From the NCBI GenBank assembly GCA_934476675.1, contig CAKSOE010000003.1, forward strand, positions 1 through 64,000: 64,000 nucleotides of DNA, in the 5' to 3' direction. Origin of the DNA: an uncultured Clostridia bacterium (GTDB lineage: Bacteria > Bacillota > Clostridia > UBA1381). Of this stretch, positions 8,865 through 16,953 are shown in pieces. The first letter of the stretch is position 1, and each line of letters begins with the position of its first letter. The notes beneath the pieces are model-generated. The model worked only from the letters and a program-made list of their open reading frames with translations, did not search any database and was not told where the DNA came from. A program made the translations under genes and the position numbers.

Positions 8865-11327
8865 CTATCTGTAAATGATAACTTCCCATATTACGCTTGC
8901 TCTTGCGCGTATGAGAACCTCGTCGCCAATCTGAATTTCACCCATATTTCCGTATCTCACATCATCGTTTTCCACAACAAACACCGCCGCACCGCTTGCC
9001 GGATAGAGCTTGTAGTCGCTTTCCTTTGACGGTTTGTCCGCTGTTGACACCCTTAATACCGAACCGAGACGGTTATATACTTTTCCCCTTAAAACCTCAT
9101 AATACGGTATTTTTCCCGTGCCTACCTTATCCTTTGCGATAAAATATTTGCTGTCCGACGCCTTATTTACAATAAGCACGTCTGTTACATAGTCCGTCAC
9201 GGAATCTCTCAGGCATATGATTGCATCGCCCTTTTCGACATTATCTATGAGCGAATACTTATTCTCGCGTATGTAATACTCCTTTTTCGATTCCTTGTCA
9301 TAGCCACATATTTTTTGCATTATTTCATCGTCGTCCGAAATGCAGGTCATAATATCCGTCACAATCAAAAGCGGTGTATCGCGCTTTATATCGGCGGTTA
9401 TTTTTGCATTTATGTCGGCAGAGGTTCGGCTGACAACCGCTTTCGCTATACCGAAGCTGTCAACGTCATATGCCGCAATTTGGGTGTAGTCGTATGCGGT
9501 CACTATGGGCAGAGCCTTTCTTACCACCGCATAGTCACTGTCATCGGAATCAATATCCGGGTCGGGAACGCTGAATATAACGGTTGATGTATTGTACATA
9601 AAATCTCCGTTATCCGAAAAAACTCTGCTGCCGGACGCCTCCGAGCGGTTTGCAAAATCAAAATCACAACTCAGCTTATCGCTGTTTGACGAATAGATAC
9701 GTACAATTTCGTTCTTGCCGTTAATGCTGTATTTTATAAGCTGCGGCGTAACCTTTGTGCCGGTACCCAAAACCGCGCGCACCGATTCGTTTGTGAATTT
9801 AAGCGAATCGTTTATCTTTGCCTTGTCAACCACGCTGTAAGTCACCATTTCTCCCGATGAGGTGAATATTTTCATCATATTTTTTCCATGGTCGGACACA
9901 TATGCGTTCACCATATATCCGTATTTTAAAAGCTTATTGGAGTTTTGCCGTATATGCGCAACACGTCCGTACATATCCAGTCCCGCAATAATATCGTCTC
10001 CGACCGAGACGGACGGTTTTTTATCCTTCGGCAGATTTTTGTAAAACGGTGCAAACTCGTACTTTTTACCGTCAACGGCAATTTCATCTCCGCTTAAAGA
10101 GCTTATCGCACCGTACACCTTGTCGGAGCTTGCTTTAATGACCGCATGAGATTTATCCTCATCTGCCGCAACGCCGACAACGTCATCTTGCAGCAGCTCC
10201 GAAAAATATGCTTCTCTGCCGTCACGGGTTACTTCAAGGCTGTCGTACTCGGATAGATTTTTTATATCGTTTCCGTAAAAATCGCCTATCGTCCTGTTTG
10301 TGGTTTCGATATAATTCACCGCAACTGTGATATAGCTTTCTACCCTTACCACCTCATAACGTCCGTTTCCGTCATTATCGACAAGCGTAAGCGAGCCGTA
10401 TTCCGGCAGCAAATCCTTTAACGTGTAGCCGAAACGGCCTTTTCCGTTAATTACAACGTCAACGTCCCTGTCAAGCTTATAACTTATTTTCCTGTCGCCG
10501 TCATAGGTCACAATTTCATTTATTGTACTTGTATCGTGGTCAATCACATTATCCGTAATTGTTACCGAATTACGGCTGTTATCCTCCGCATAAACAATAA
10601 TATCGTCCTTTTCTCTGACATATGCCTTTACGTTCATACCGAGAAACGGCAGCATATTAAATTCGTATTCATAAACGGAATTGTCAATTTTAATACAGTT
10701 TTTTCCTGCCGATTTGCCGCCGGTAAGTCCTCTGTCCTCAACCTTTGTTACGGTTCCCTTAACGATGCGAATATCAAAGAACGCCTTTATTGCCTCTTTT
10801 CTTTCAAGCTTTACGTCCTCGCCCGAAATGCCCGAAAATACATAAGCGTCCTCTTTTAGAGCCGCCGCCAAAAGCTTCGCACATTCCGCACCCGTCAGAA
10901 AACCTTTCTTTTCCAGACCCTTTGTCAGCTTGAGCCTGCCCGCCTCGATCCAGTAATCATCGGCATTTTTTACGTTAAATGAATATCCGAGAATATCCAC
11001 GACTGCTTTTATCGCAACATCGTTTCTGATATTCATATCAGGCTCAAAGCTGCCGCTTGACGCATTGTTTATATACCCGTTTTCAAGAGCAAACGACACC
11101 GCACCGTCCGCCGACGCCCTGCCGCCGTAGTATATGTTCATTATATATTCGGCAAACTGTCCTCTTGTTATGTAATCCTTTGCGGCTATGTCACTGCCGC
11201 AGACGCCGAGCGCAGCTAAAAGCTCTGCATTTTCGTTTATGCCGACTCCCTCCGCATTAACGCTCACAAACGGGCAAAAAAGTGACATAATAATCGAAAT
11301 AATGCAGACATATACTGTTTTCTTCAT
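8865..11327 (-). CDS. SLH-like protein with long beta-rich C-terminal region
   Basis: This 820-residue protein has a signal peptide (ending VSVNA) and two or three divergent SLH-like repeats up to about residue 190 (YITRGQFAEYIM, GSFEPDMNIRNDVAIKAV). The remaining 630 residues are beta-rich with no recognised enzyme motif. One segment, LVDNDGNGRYEVV, resembles a calcium-binding DxDxDG loop. The same arrangement makes up the C-terminal part of the 1749-residue protein at 42421-47670, which has LIDTDNDGMYDVV at the equivalent place, and both proteins end in a VIIY motif. The gene starts 4 nt after the stop of the SLH gene upstream. It is probably a surface scaffold or glycan-binding protein; its function is unknown. 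Confidence 0.7.
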   Translation of the reverse strand: MKKTVYVCIISIIMSLFCPFVSVNAEGVGINENAELLAALGVCGSDIAAKDYITRGQFAEYIMNIYYGGRASADGAVSFALENGYINNASSGSFEPDMNIRNDVAIKAVVDILGYSFNVKNADDYWIEAGRLKLTKGLEKKGFLTGAECAKLLAAALKEDAYVFSGISGEDVKLERKEAIKAFFDIRIVKGTVTKVEDRGLTGGKSAGKNCIKIDNSVYEYEFNMLPFLGMNVKAYVREKDDIIVYAEDNSRNSVTITDNVIDHDTSTINEIVTYDGDRKISYKLDRDVDVVINGKGRFGYTLKDLLPEYGSLTLVDNDGNGRYEVVRVESYITVAVNYIETTNRTIGDFYGNDIKNLSEYDSLEVTRDGREAYFSELLQDDVVGVAADEDKSHAVIKASSDKVYGAISSLSGDEIAVDGKKYEFAPFYKNLPKDKKPSVSVGDDIIAGLDMYGRVAHIRQNSNKLLKYGYMVNAYVSDHGKNMMKIFTSSGEMVTYSVVDKAKINDSLKFTNESVRAVLGTGTKVTPQLIKYSINGKNEIVRIYSSNSDKLSCDFDFANRSEASGSRVFSDNGDFMYNTSTVIFSVPDPDIDSDDSDYAVVRKALPIVTAYDYTQIAAYDVDSFGIAKAVVSRTSADINAKITADIKRDTPLLIVTDIMTCISDDDEIMQKICGYDKESKKEYYIRENKYSLIDNVEKGDAIICLRDSVTDYVTDVLIVNKASDSKYFIAKDKVGTGKIPYYEVLRGKVYNRLGSVLRVSTADKPSKESDYKLYPASGAAVFVVENDDVRYGNMGEIQIGDEVLIRARASVIWEVIIYR

Positions 11328-11331
11328 TCCT

Positions 11332-12963
11332 TTACCCCCTGTTTTCCGATACCGACAAATAAATCATTTTGGCACACTGCGCCCTTGTCGCAAATGTATG
11401 CGGCTCAAACAGATTATTGTCCGTTCCGCTGATAATATCTTTTTCTTTCATGGCGTAAACTGCGGCTTTTGCATATTCCGCAATTTCGGCATCATCGTCA
11501 AAGACCGAAATATCCGCTGCTTCGTTCATATTCAGACATCTGAATATCATAACTGCCGCGTCCTGCCTTGTGACAAAATCATTCGGCATAAACTCATTGT
11601 TTTCATTGCCGTTTATCATGCCGGAATTTTTTGCTGTTTTTACAAATTCATAAAACCAGTCCGATGATGAAACATCGTCAAAGGCATCTTCGCCCTCCGA
11701 GGTTATATCAAAAGCCCTTACAAGCATTTTTACAAATTCCGCACGCGTGATATTGTTATCCGGCAAAAATTCCGCATTGCCGTTACCCTCGATTACACCT
11801 TTGTCTTTAAGATAAGCTATACTTTCCCATGCCCATTTCACTCCCGATAAATCCTTAAACGGCATTGCTGCATCGGAATTTGTGTCCTGGATTATCTGCG
11901 GTCTGTTTGACGGGTCAAGCCATGCTTTCGGCACTGTATATGTTCCGTCCGTTGTGTCTGTAACAATTTTTACGGTACCGCCGTTTTTCGCATCACGGAT
12001 AACCGCGTTTATATCATTGAGCATCTGTTCTGCCGAGGTGTACACGGTGGCTTCGAGTTTTTTTAATATCATAACGGCGATTTCGTCATTTTGGCGCGAT
12101 ATTATATCGTATATTCCGAGATAACCGTCATATTTCTTTATCGTTTCCAAAAGACTTGCCCTGTCCGCCTCGTTCACATACGGTATCACCATGAATTTTT
12201 CAAACAGCGCATACACATCGCCGATGCTTTCCGCTTTTTGGGCGGCAAGGTTTTTATTTACATCATCGGCATATTTGTAATAAACATTATCAAGCGCAAT
12301 GCCGTATTCCGACGAATATTTTTCAAGCGCTGCGGTCATCTGCACTGCTGTCGCGCCGTTAAATGCGTCGATTGCCTCATTAATTAACTGTTCTTCAAAC
12401 GTTTTGTCGATTATCCGGCTAAGAACGCTGCAAAATTCATCTATTGAAGAATAATCCTCCTCCAAAACCTTTTCGCACAGCTTTTGTTTATCGGTTATTT
12501 GGGCGTAATTCTCCCTATTATATCCCAAAGCCTCGTGTTCTCTTTCGACAAGCGCCGCCAGATCGGCAAGCCTCTGCGCATCGGTACGGTTTTTTATTGC
12601 AGATATTTCTGCAAACACGTTTTCAAGATAACTCCCGTTAGCAAAGAAAAATTCAGTATGATATTTATTTTTGAGATTATCCGTCACCGCCACATCATAA
12701 TATCCGCTCTCCGCCATGTCTCCCATAATAATCTCATCCGTAACTGTTCCGTTTGCCGCAGTAAGCTGATTTGCATATATTGTTTCGCCGCTGTTGCGTG
12801 CGGTTATAAGTATCAGCGCATAGTCCGCCCTCCCGATATTAAAATCCACCGTCACCTTTGACGTGCCTGTGTCAACAACCGCACTGTTTTCGGCAGATGC
12901 CGCACCTGCGAACATCACCGCACACAAAACCGCCGCTGCCGGCATTAAAAATCTTTTTATCAT
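11332..12963 (-). CDS. Secreted protein with helical region and three C-terminal SLH domains
   Basis: The 543-residue product has a signal peptide (MIKRFLMPAAAVLCAVMFAGAASA), an Ig-like beta domain (about 25-115), an alpha-helical region (115-345) built from loosely repeated segments, and three SLH domains (about 365-540: NITRAEFVKML, FVTRQDAAVMIF, TFATRAQCAKMI). It should be anchored to the wall through the SLH triplet with the helical part projecting. GGAGGAG precedes the ATG. The helical plus SLH part matches the middle of the 1749-residue protein of locus B. It directly follows the two ABC permeases. It has no recognisable catalytic site and is probably a structural or binding component. 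Confidence 0.8.
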   Translation of the reverse strand: MIKRFLMPAAAVLCAVMFAGAASAENSAVVDTGTSKVTVDFNIGRADYALILITARNSGETIYANQLTAANGTVTDEIIMGDMAESGYYDVAVTDNLKNKYHTEFFFANGSYLENVFAEISAIKNRTDAQRLADLAALVEREHEALGYNRENYAQITDKQKLCEKVLEEDYSSIDEFCSVLSRIIDKTFEEQLINEAIDAFNGATAVQMTAALEKYSSEYGIALDNVYYKYADDVNKNLAAQKAESIGDVYALFEKFMVIPYVNEADRASLLETIKKYDGYLGIYDIISRQNDEIAVMILKKLEATVYTSAEQMLNDINAVIRDAKNGGTVKIVTDTTDGTYTVPKAWLDPSNRPQIIQDTNSDAAMPFKDLSGVKWAWESIAYLKDKGVIEGNGNAEFLPDNNITRAEFVKMLVRAFDITSEGEDAFDDVSSSDWFYEFVKTAKNSGMINGNENNEFMPNDFVTRQDAAVMIFRCLNMNEAADISVFDDDAEIAEYAKAAVYAMKEKDIISGTDNNLFEPHTFATRAQCAKMIYLSVSENRG

Positions 12964-12985
12964 AATGTCAAGCTCTCCTCCTGCC

Positions 12986-13858
12986 TTATCCCTTTACCGC
13001 ACCTATCATAATACCCTTGACAAAGTACTTCTGTATGAAAGGATAAATTATTAAAATAGGAATAGTTGTTATAATAATTGTAGCATATTTTATGCTTTCC
13101 GATACGCCGTTATAGCTGTCGCCGTAGCTTTGCATACTGTCGGTGCTGTTCGAGATGAGAATTTCGCGCATTATAAGCTGAATGGGGAATTTTTCTCTGT
13201 CTCTTATGAACAAAAGCGCGTCAAACCACGCATTCCAGTGCGCCACGCCGTAGAACAGAATCATTACGGCTATTATTGCCTTTGACAGCGGCAGAACAAT
13301 CGCAAATAATACCACCAAATCGTTTGCACCGTCTATTTTTGCGGATTCCTCCAGACTTTCGGGTATCTGACGGAAATTCGTGCGCATTACTATCAGATTC
13401 CACGTAGACACCGCATTCGGAAGAATCAGTGCCCAAAGACTGTTTTTTAAATTAAGCGTTTCATATATAAGCAGATACCGCGGTATCATTCCTCCGCTCA
13501 CATACATGGTTATCATAACCATCAGCATCATAAATTCGCCGAACTTGAAATTTCTGCGGCTTAAAAGATATGCGCCTATCGACGTGAGCATAATATTCAA
13601 TGTTGTTCCCGCAACCAGCACGATTGCCGTTGTTTTAAAGCCGGTATAAATATTCGGATTTTTAAACACCAGAGCGTATGCGCGCATATTAAAGCCGAGC
13701 GGCTTTAACAGTACTCCCCTGTGCGACATGAGCATATTCGATTCGCTCACCGACGCAAAAAGTACATACAAAAAGGGATATAATGTTATAAGTATCATAA
13801 ACAGCATAAACAGCGTATTGAACACTCCGAATATTTTTTCACCCTTTGTTTTTTTCAC
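12986..13858 (-). CDS. ABC sugar permease, YtcP/LplC type
   Basis: The 290-residue membrane protein has about six transmembrane segments and the EAA loop of binding-protein-dependent permeases (EESAKIDGANDLVVLF). It would form a heterodimer with the next gene upstream to import oligosaccharides delivered by the lipoprotein at 14910-16499. The LplABC/YtcQP-YteP class in Bacillus imports rhamnogalacturonan oligosaccharides. I start it at GTG 13858, preceded 8 nt upstream by GGAAGG; the earlier GTG at 13894 overlaps the preceding gene and has no ribosome site. No ATPase gene occurs anywhere in the window, so a shared MsmX-like ATPase is expected. Confidence 0.9.
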   Translation of the reverse strand: MKKTKGEKIFGVFNTLFMLFMILITLYPFLYVLFASVSESNMLMSHRGVLLKPLGFNMRAYALVFKNPNIYTGFKTTAIVLVAGTTLNIMLTSIGAYLLSRRNFKFGEFMMLMVMITMYVSGGMIPRYLLIYETLNLKNSLWALILPNAVSTWNLIVMRTNFRQIPESLEESAKIDGANDLVVLFAIVLPLSKAIIAVMILFYGVAHWNAWFDALLFIRDREKFPIQLIMREILISNSTDSMQSYGDSYNGVSESIKYATIIITTIPILIIYPFIQKYFVKGIMIGAVKG

Positions 13859-13887
13859 TTCTATAACCTTCCTTTCCGCACAAGGTC

Positions 13888-14838
13888 TTACCACAAGCTG
13901 CTTTCACTTACAATTTTACTTACCTTGTTGGCGGCAACAAGCAAAATAACGTTTATCAGCGAACTGAACAAGCCGATTGCGGTTGTGTAGCTGTATCTTG
14001 CCGATGTTCCGCTCAGACCGAGCCTGTATATATATGACGACAGAACGTCTGCCGTTTCGTAGGTGTTTCCGTTGTAGAGCAGAATTATCTTCTCGTAGCC
14101 CACACTCATGATTCTGCCCATCTGCAAAATTAAAAGCGTCATAATTGTCGGAATTATTCCCGGCAGCGTAACGTGCAGAACCTGTTTCATCTTAGACGCA
14201 CCGTCTATTTTTGCCGCCTCGTACAGCTGCTGGTCTACTCCGGTCAGTGCGGCAAGGTAAATTATACTGTTCCAGCCTATTGTTTTCCATATCTCGGACG
14301 ATACGTATATCGTTCTGAAATACTGCGGATAGTTAAGATAATATCTCGGCTCCATACCGAGCTTTGAAAGCAAAACGGTTATAAGTCCGTCCTTTGATAA
14401 GAAATCCGTCAGCATTCCGCATATGACAAGCAACGAAATAAAATGCGGAAGATATGTTATAGTTTGTGTTATTTTCTTAAAATATTTATTGTTTATTTCA
14501 TTCATCAGAAATGCGAATATAATTGGCGCCGGAAATGCCCATATGAGCTGATACACGCTTATAAGCAGCGTATTTTTCATGACGCGTATGAAATAGAAAT
14601 CATGTATAAATTCCCTAAAATGCTTCATACCCACCCACGGACTTCCCGAAAATCCGAGCGTAACGTCATAATCCTTAAAGGCGATTATCGCGCCGTACAT
14701 AGGCATATACTGAAATATTATGTAATACGCCACAAAGGGAATACTCATTATATAAAGCCATTTGTTTTTTATAAAACTTTTTTTCAGTCCTATCCCGACT
14801 GACTGAAAAAAATTGGGTTGTTTAATATTTGTTTTCAT
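13888..14838 (-). CDS. ABC sugar permease, LplB/YteP type
   Basis: The 316-residue integral membrane permease has about six helices and the EAA motif YEAAKIDGASKMKQVL. It starts IKQPNFFQSVGIGLKKSFIKNKWLY, typical of the LplB/YteP branch. It pairs with the 12986-13858 permease; the gap between the two coding regions is 29 nt. A GC-rich hairpin lies between this gene and the upstream binding-protein gene, so the permeases may be expressed less than the lipoprotein. The substrate is inferred from neighbours to be uronate-containing oligosaccharides. Confidence 0.92.
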   Translation of the reverse strand: MKTNIKQPNFFQSVGIGLKKSFIKNKWLYIMSIPFVAYYIIFQYMPMYGAIIAFKDYDVTLGFSGSPWVGMKHFREFIHDFYFIRVMKNTLLISVYQLIWAFPAPIIFAFLMNEINNKYFKKITQTITYLPHFISLLVICGMLTDFLSKDGLITVLLSKLGMEPRYYLNYPQYFRTIYVSSEIWKTIGWNSIIYLAALTGVDQQLYEAAKIDGASKMKQVLHVTLPGIIPTIMTLLILQMGRIMSVGYEKIILLYNGNTYETADVLSSYIYRLGLSGTSARYSYTTAIGLFSSLINVILLVAANKVSKIVSESSLW

Positions 14839-14873
14839 TCTGTTTTTGAAACCTCTCTGTCATACTAACCTTA

Positions 14874-14902
14874 TCGGGGGCGATTGCCCAAACCGCCCCC
14901 GA
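14874..14902 (-). promoter_or_regulatory. Intercistronic stem-loop between binding protein and permease
   Basis: A perfect 9-bp stem, TCGGGGGCG paired with CGCCCCCGA, encloses an 11-nt loop. It begins 8 nt after the stop codon of the binding-protein gene and no U-tract follows. Such hairpins commonly protect the upstream mRNA segment or partly end transcription, giving an excess of binding protein over permease. Confidence 0.7.
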
Positions 14903-14909
14903 ATATACA

Positions 14910-16499
14910 TTATTTGCTGTCGTAACGCTTCAAAGCAGCATTGTAAATCTCAAGCACTCTGTCAAGTCCCATGTCTTTAAGATTTTTTAAATACGTATCG
15001 AAATTATCTATGCTTTCCGTTCCCATTATGAATTTTGTGAACATCTCCGATTTATACGTATCAATGGTGTTAAGCGTATTGCTGATTTCGTTTGTTTCCT
15101 CCTCGCTGACGGAAATCGGCGGCAGAGCCGAAGAAACGGCATAAGAGTTTTCATTCTTATATGTTTCCAGAGCCTCCTTTTGCTGCGGATATACATAATA
15201 CTGATTATAATAATTAATATCATTTATAAATCCGGGGTTGGGGTATGTCGCCCTGAAATACTTACCCATAGCGTCCGCAATCGGGTGTCCGTCGGGATCG
15301 TGCATAATCAGATCCGTATATGTAGGAACGGAATCCTTCATTTCGTAGGTTTCTCCCTCTATTCCGAAGTTCTTCAAAAGGTTTCCTTCCTCACTGTACA
15401 GATAATCAAACAGCTTTGCGGTTTTTTCGGGGTTTTTGTTTTTTGTTGTTACAGCCGCGTTAGCCGTGGTGGAAAAGCCGTATTTGTAATCCTCGCCCAT
15501 ATCAAGTGTAAGCGTGGTATAGAGTTTTCTGTCCTCTCCCTCTTTAAGCGACGGCGCCATGACTGCCGCTATGTCGAAATTCTTATCGGTTGCGGCAGGA
15601 ATAAGTCTTCCCATAACGCTGCCGATAAAGCCGTAAAATGCGCCCGATTCGCCGTTTAATACCTTTGCCTCCGCAATGTTCTGCGTGTTTGAGAATATTC
15701 CGTTGTCAAGATAGCCCTTTTGGAACCAGCTGTTCATGAGTTTAAGATACTCTTTGTATTCCTCTGTTGCCGGGCCGTATTTTACTTCGCGGTTTCCGCC
15801 AACATAAAATCCCGGGCCTATTCCGAATGAATTGCTGAACAGCATCTGATTTTCCATACGGAATTTGTCGGTGGTAAACGGAGAATCCAAGCCCTTTTGA
15901 TTTTTCAGCGCTTCAAAGAACTTTTCCCATTCCGCAATCGTTTCCGGCATTTCCATATTAAGGTCTTTAAGCCAGTCGCGTCTTATCATAAGTCCGCCCG
16001 ATGTGATTTTAGGCTCAAGCACAACGTCTCCGAATGCGAAAATTTTTCCGCTGTCGGTCGAAAACGCTTTTTCGAGATTTTTATTTTCCGAAAGCAGCTT
16101 TTTGTAATTCGGCGCGTTTTTGTCTATTATATCGTTGAGCGGCGCTATAATCTTATCGGCTATCGCCTTTTCCGCACCGCCGCTGCGCTTTGTCCAGTCG
16201 CTCTCTATTATGTCGGTGTAGTCGCGCGAGGACATCATAAGGTTAAACTGCTCCTGCTCCTGTCCTGCCGGCGGATGCACAAACTGAATCTCAACTCCGG
16301 TTCTTTTTTGCAGCTCCTTGTAATAATCAATATCGCCCAATGTTGAAACGGACGTTCTGTGCACCGTTTCCAGTTTGCACCAGTATGTAAGCGGCGAATC
16401 GGCATTTTCCGCCGTTTTGCTGTCCTTGCTGCCGCAGCCAGCTATCCCTGCCAATAAAACTGCGCATATCGGTATTAACAGATTTTTTCTTGTTTTCAT
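14910..16499 (-). CDS. Extracellular sugar-binding lipoprotein, LplA/YtcQ type
   Basis: The 529-residue product is a family 1 solute-binding lipoprotein. It has a lipoprotein signal with lipobox LAGIAGC (Cys22) and long-form architecture (about 500 residues) typical of LplA/YtcQ proteins, with motifs such as MIRRDWLKDLN and TIAEWEKFFEALK. It would sit on the outer face of the membrane and hand oligosaccharides to the two permeases downstream. GGAGGG precedes the ATG. The class and neighbouring GH105, GH88 and heparinase-fold enzymes point to an acidic oligosaccharide, which is inference. Confidence 0.92.
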   Translation of the reverse strand: MKTRKNLLIPICAVLLAGIAGCGSKDSKTAENADSPLTYWCKLETVHRTSVSTLGDIDYYKELQKRTGVEIQFVHPPAGQEQEQFNLMMSSRDYTDIIESDWTKRSGGAEKAIADKIIAPLNDIIDKNAPNYKKLLSENKNLEKAFSTDSGKIFAFGDVVLEPKITSGGLMIRRDWLKDLNMEMPETIAEWEKFFEALKNQKGLDSPFTTDKFRMENQMLFSNSFGIGPGFYVGGNREVKYGPATEEYKEYLKLMNSWFQKGYLDNGIFSNTQNIAEAKVLNGESGAFYGFIGSVMGRLIPAATDKNFDIAAVMAPSLKEGEDRKLYTTLTLDMGEDYKYGFSTTANAAVTTKNKNPEKTAKLFDYLYSEEGNLLKNFGIEGETYEMKDSVPTYTDLIMHDPDGHPIADAMGKYFRATYPNPGFINDINYYNQYYVYPQQKEALETYKNENSYAVSSALPPISVSEEETNEISNTLNTIDTYKSEMFTKFIMGTESIDNFDTYLKNLKDMGLDRVLEIYNAALKRYDSK

Positions 16500-16515
16500 T
16501 ATGTCCCTCCTGATT

Positions 16516-16938
16516 CTAATTCCAGCCGCGTTTTGTGAAATTTTTCACTGCCGAGGTTATCGGAAACATCGTCCCGTCCTCCGATGACACGACAATACAT
16601 TTTATGGTGTCGATTCCGTTTTCCGCATCACATTCCGCAGTGATTTTGCCCTCGCCGAATGCTCCGATTTTCTCGGATGTACCCATGATTACTTTCCGGC
16701 ACACTCCGTTCGATAATTTTGTAATGATAAGCAGAAGATTTTGTTCTTTATCCGTGTTGTTCTTCACGCCTACCTGCATACTGTAACTGCCTTTGAGCAG
16801 TCTTGCCGCCGTTTTTCCGGTTGCCGTATTAACGGCTGCCGCGGAAAGAATGTCGGTATCATCGGCGGCAAAAACCGCCGATGATATTATTAATAATGTA
16901 CATATTACGCTTAAAAATATTTTTTTGATTCTGTTCAT
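16516..16938 (-). CDS. Small secreted protein resembling a shared C-terminal module
   Basis: The 140-residue product has a signal peptide (MNRIKKIFLSVICTLLIISSAVFA) and one predicted beta-sandwich. Its pattern (a VGVKNNTDKEQNLLLIITKL strand pair, then a segment ending near VVSSEDGTMFPI) resembles the C-terminal ends of the 535-, 1249- and 1041-residue secreted proteins in this window. It may be that module as a stand-alone protein. AGAGGG precedes the ATG. It lies between the DNRLRE protein and the binding lipoprotein in one tight run. No function is recognised. Confidence 0.7.
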   Translation of the reverse strand: MNRIKKIFLSVICTLLIISSAVFAADDTDILSAAAVNTATGKTAARLLKGSYSMQVGVKNNTDKEQNLLLIITKLSNGVCRKVIMGTSEKIGAFGEGKITAECDAENGIDTIKCIVVSSEDGTMFPITSAVKNFTKRGWN

Positions 16939-16953
16939 TTATATTCCCTCTTT

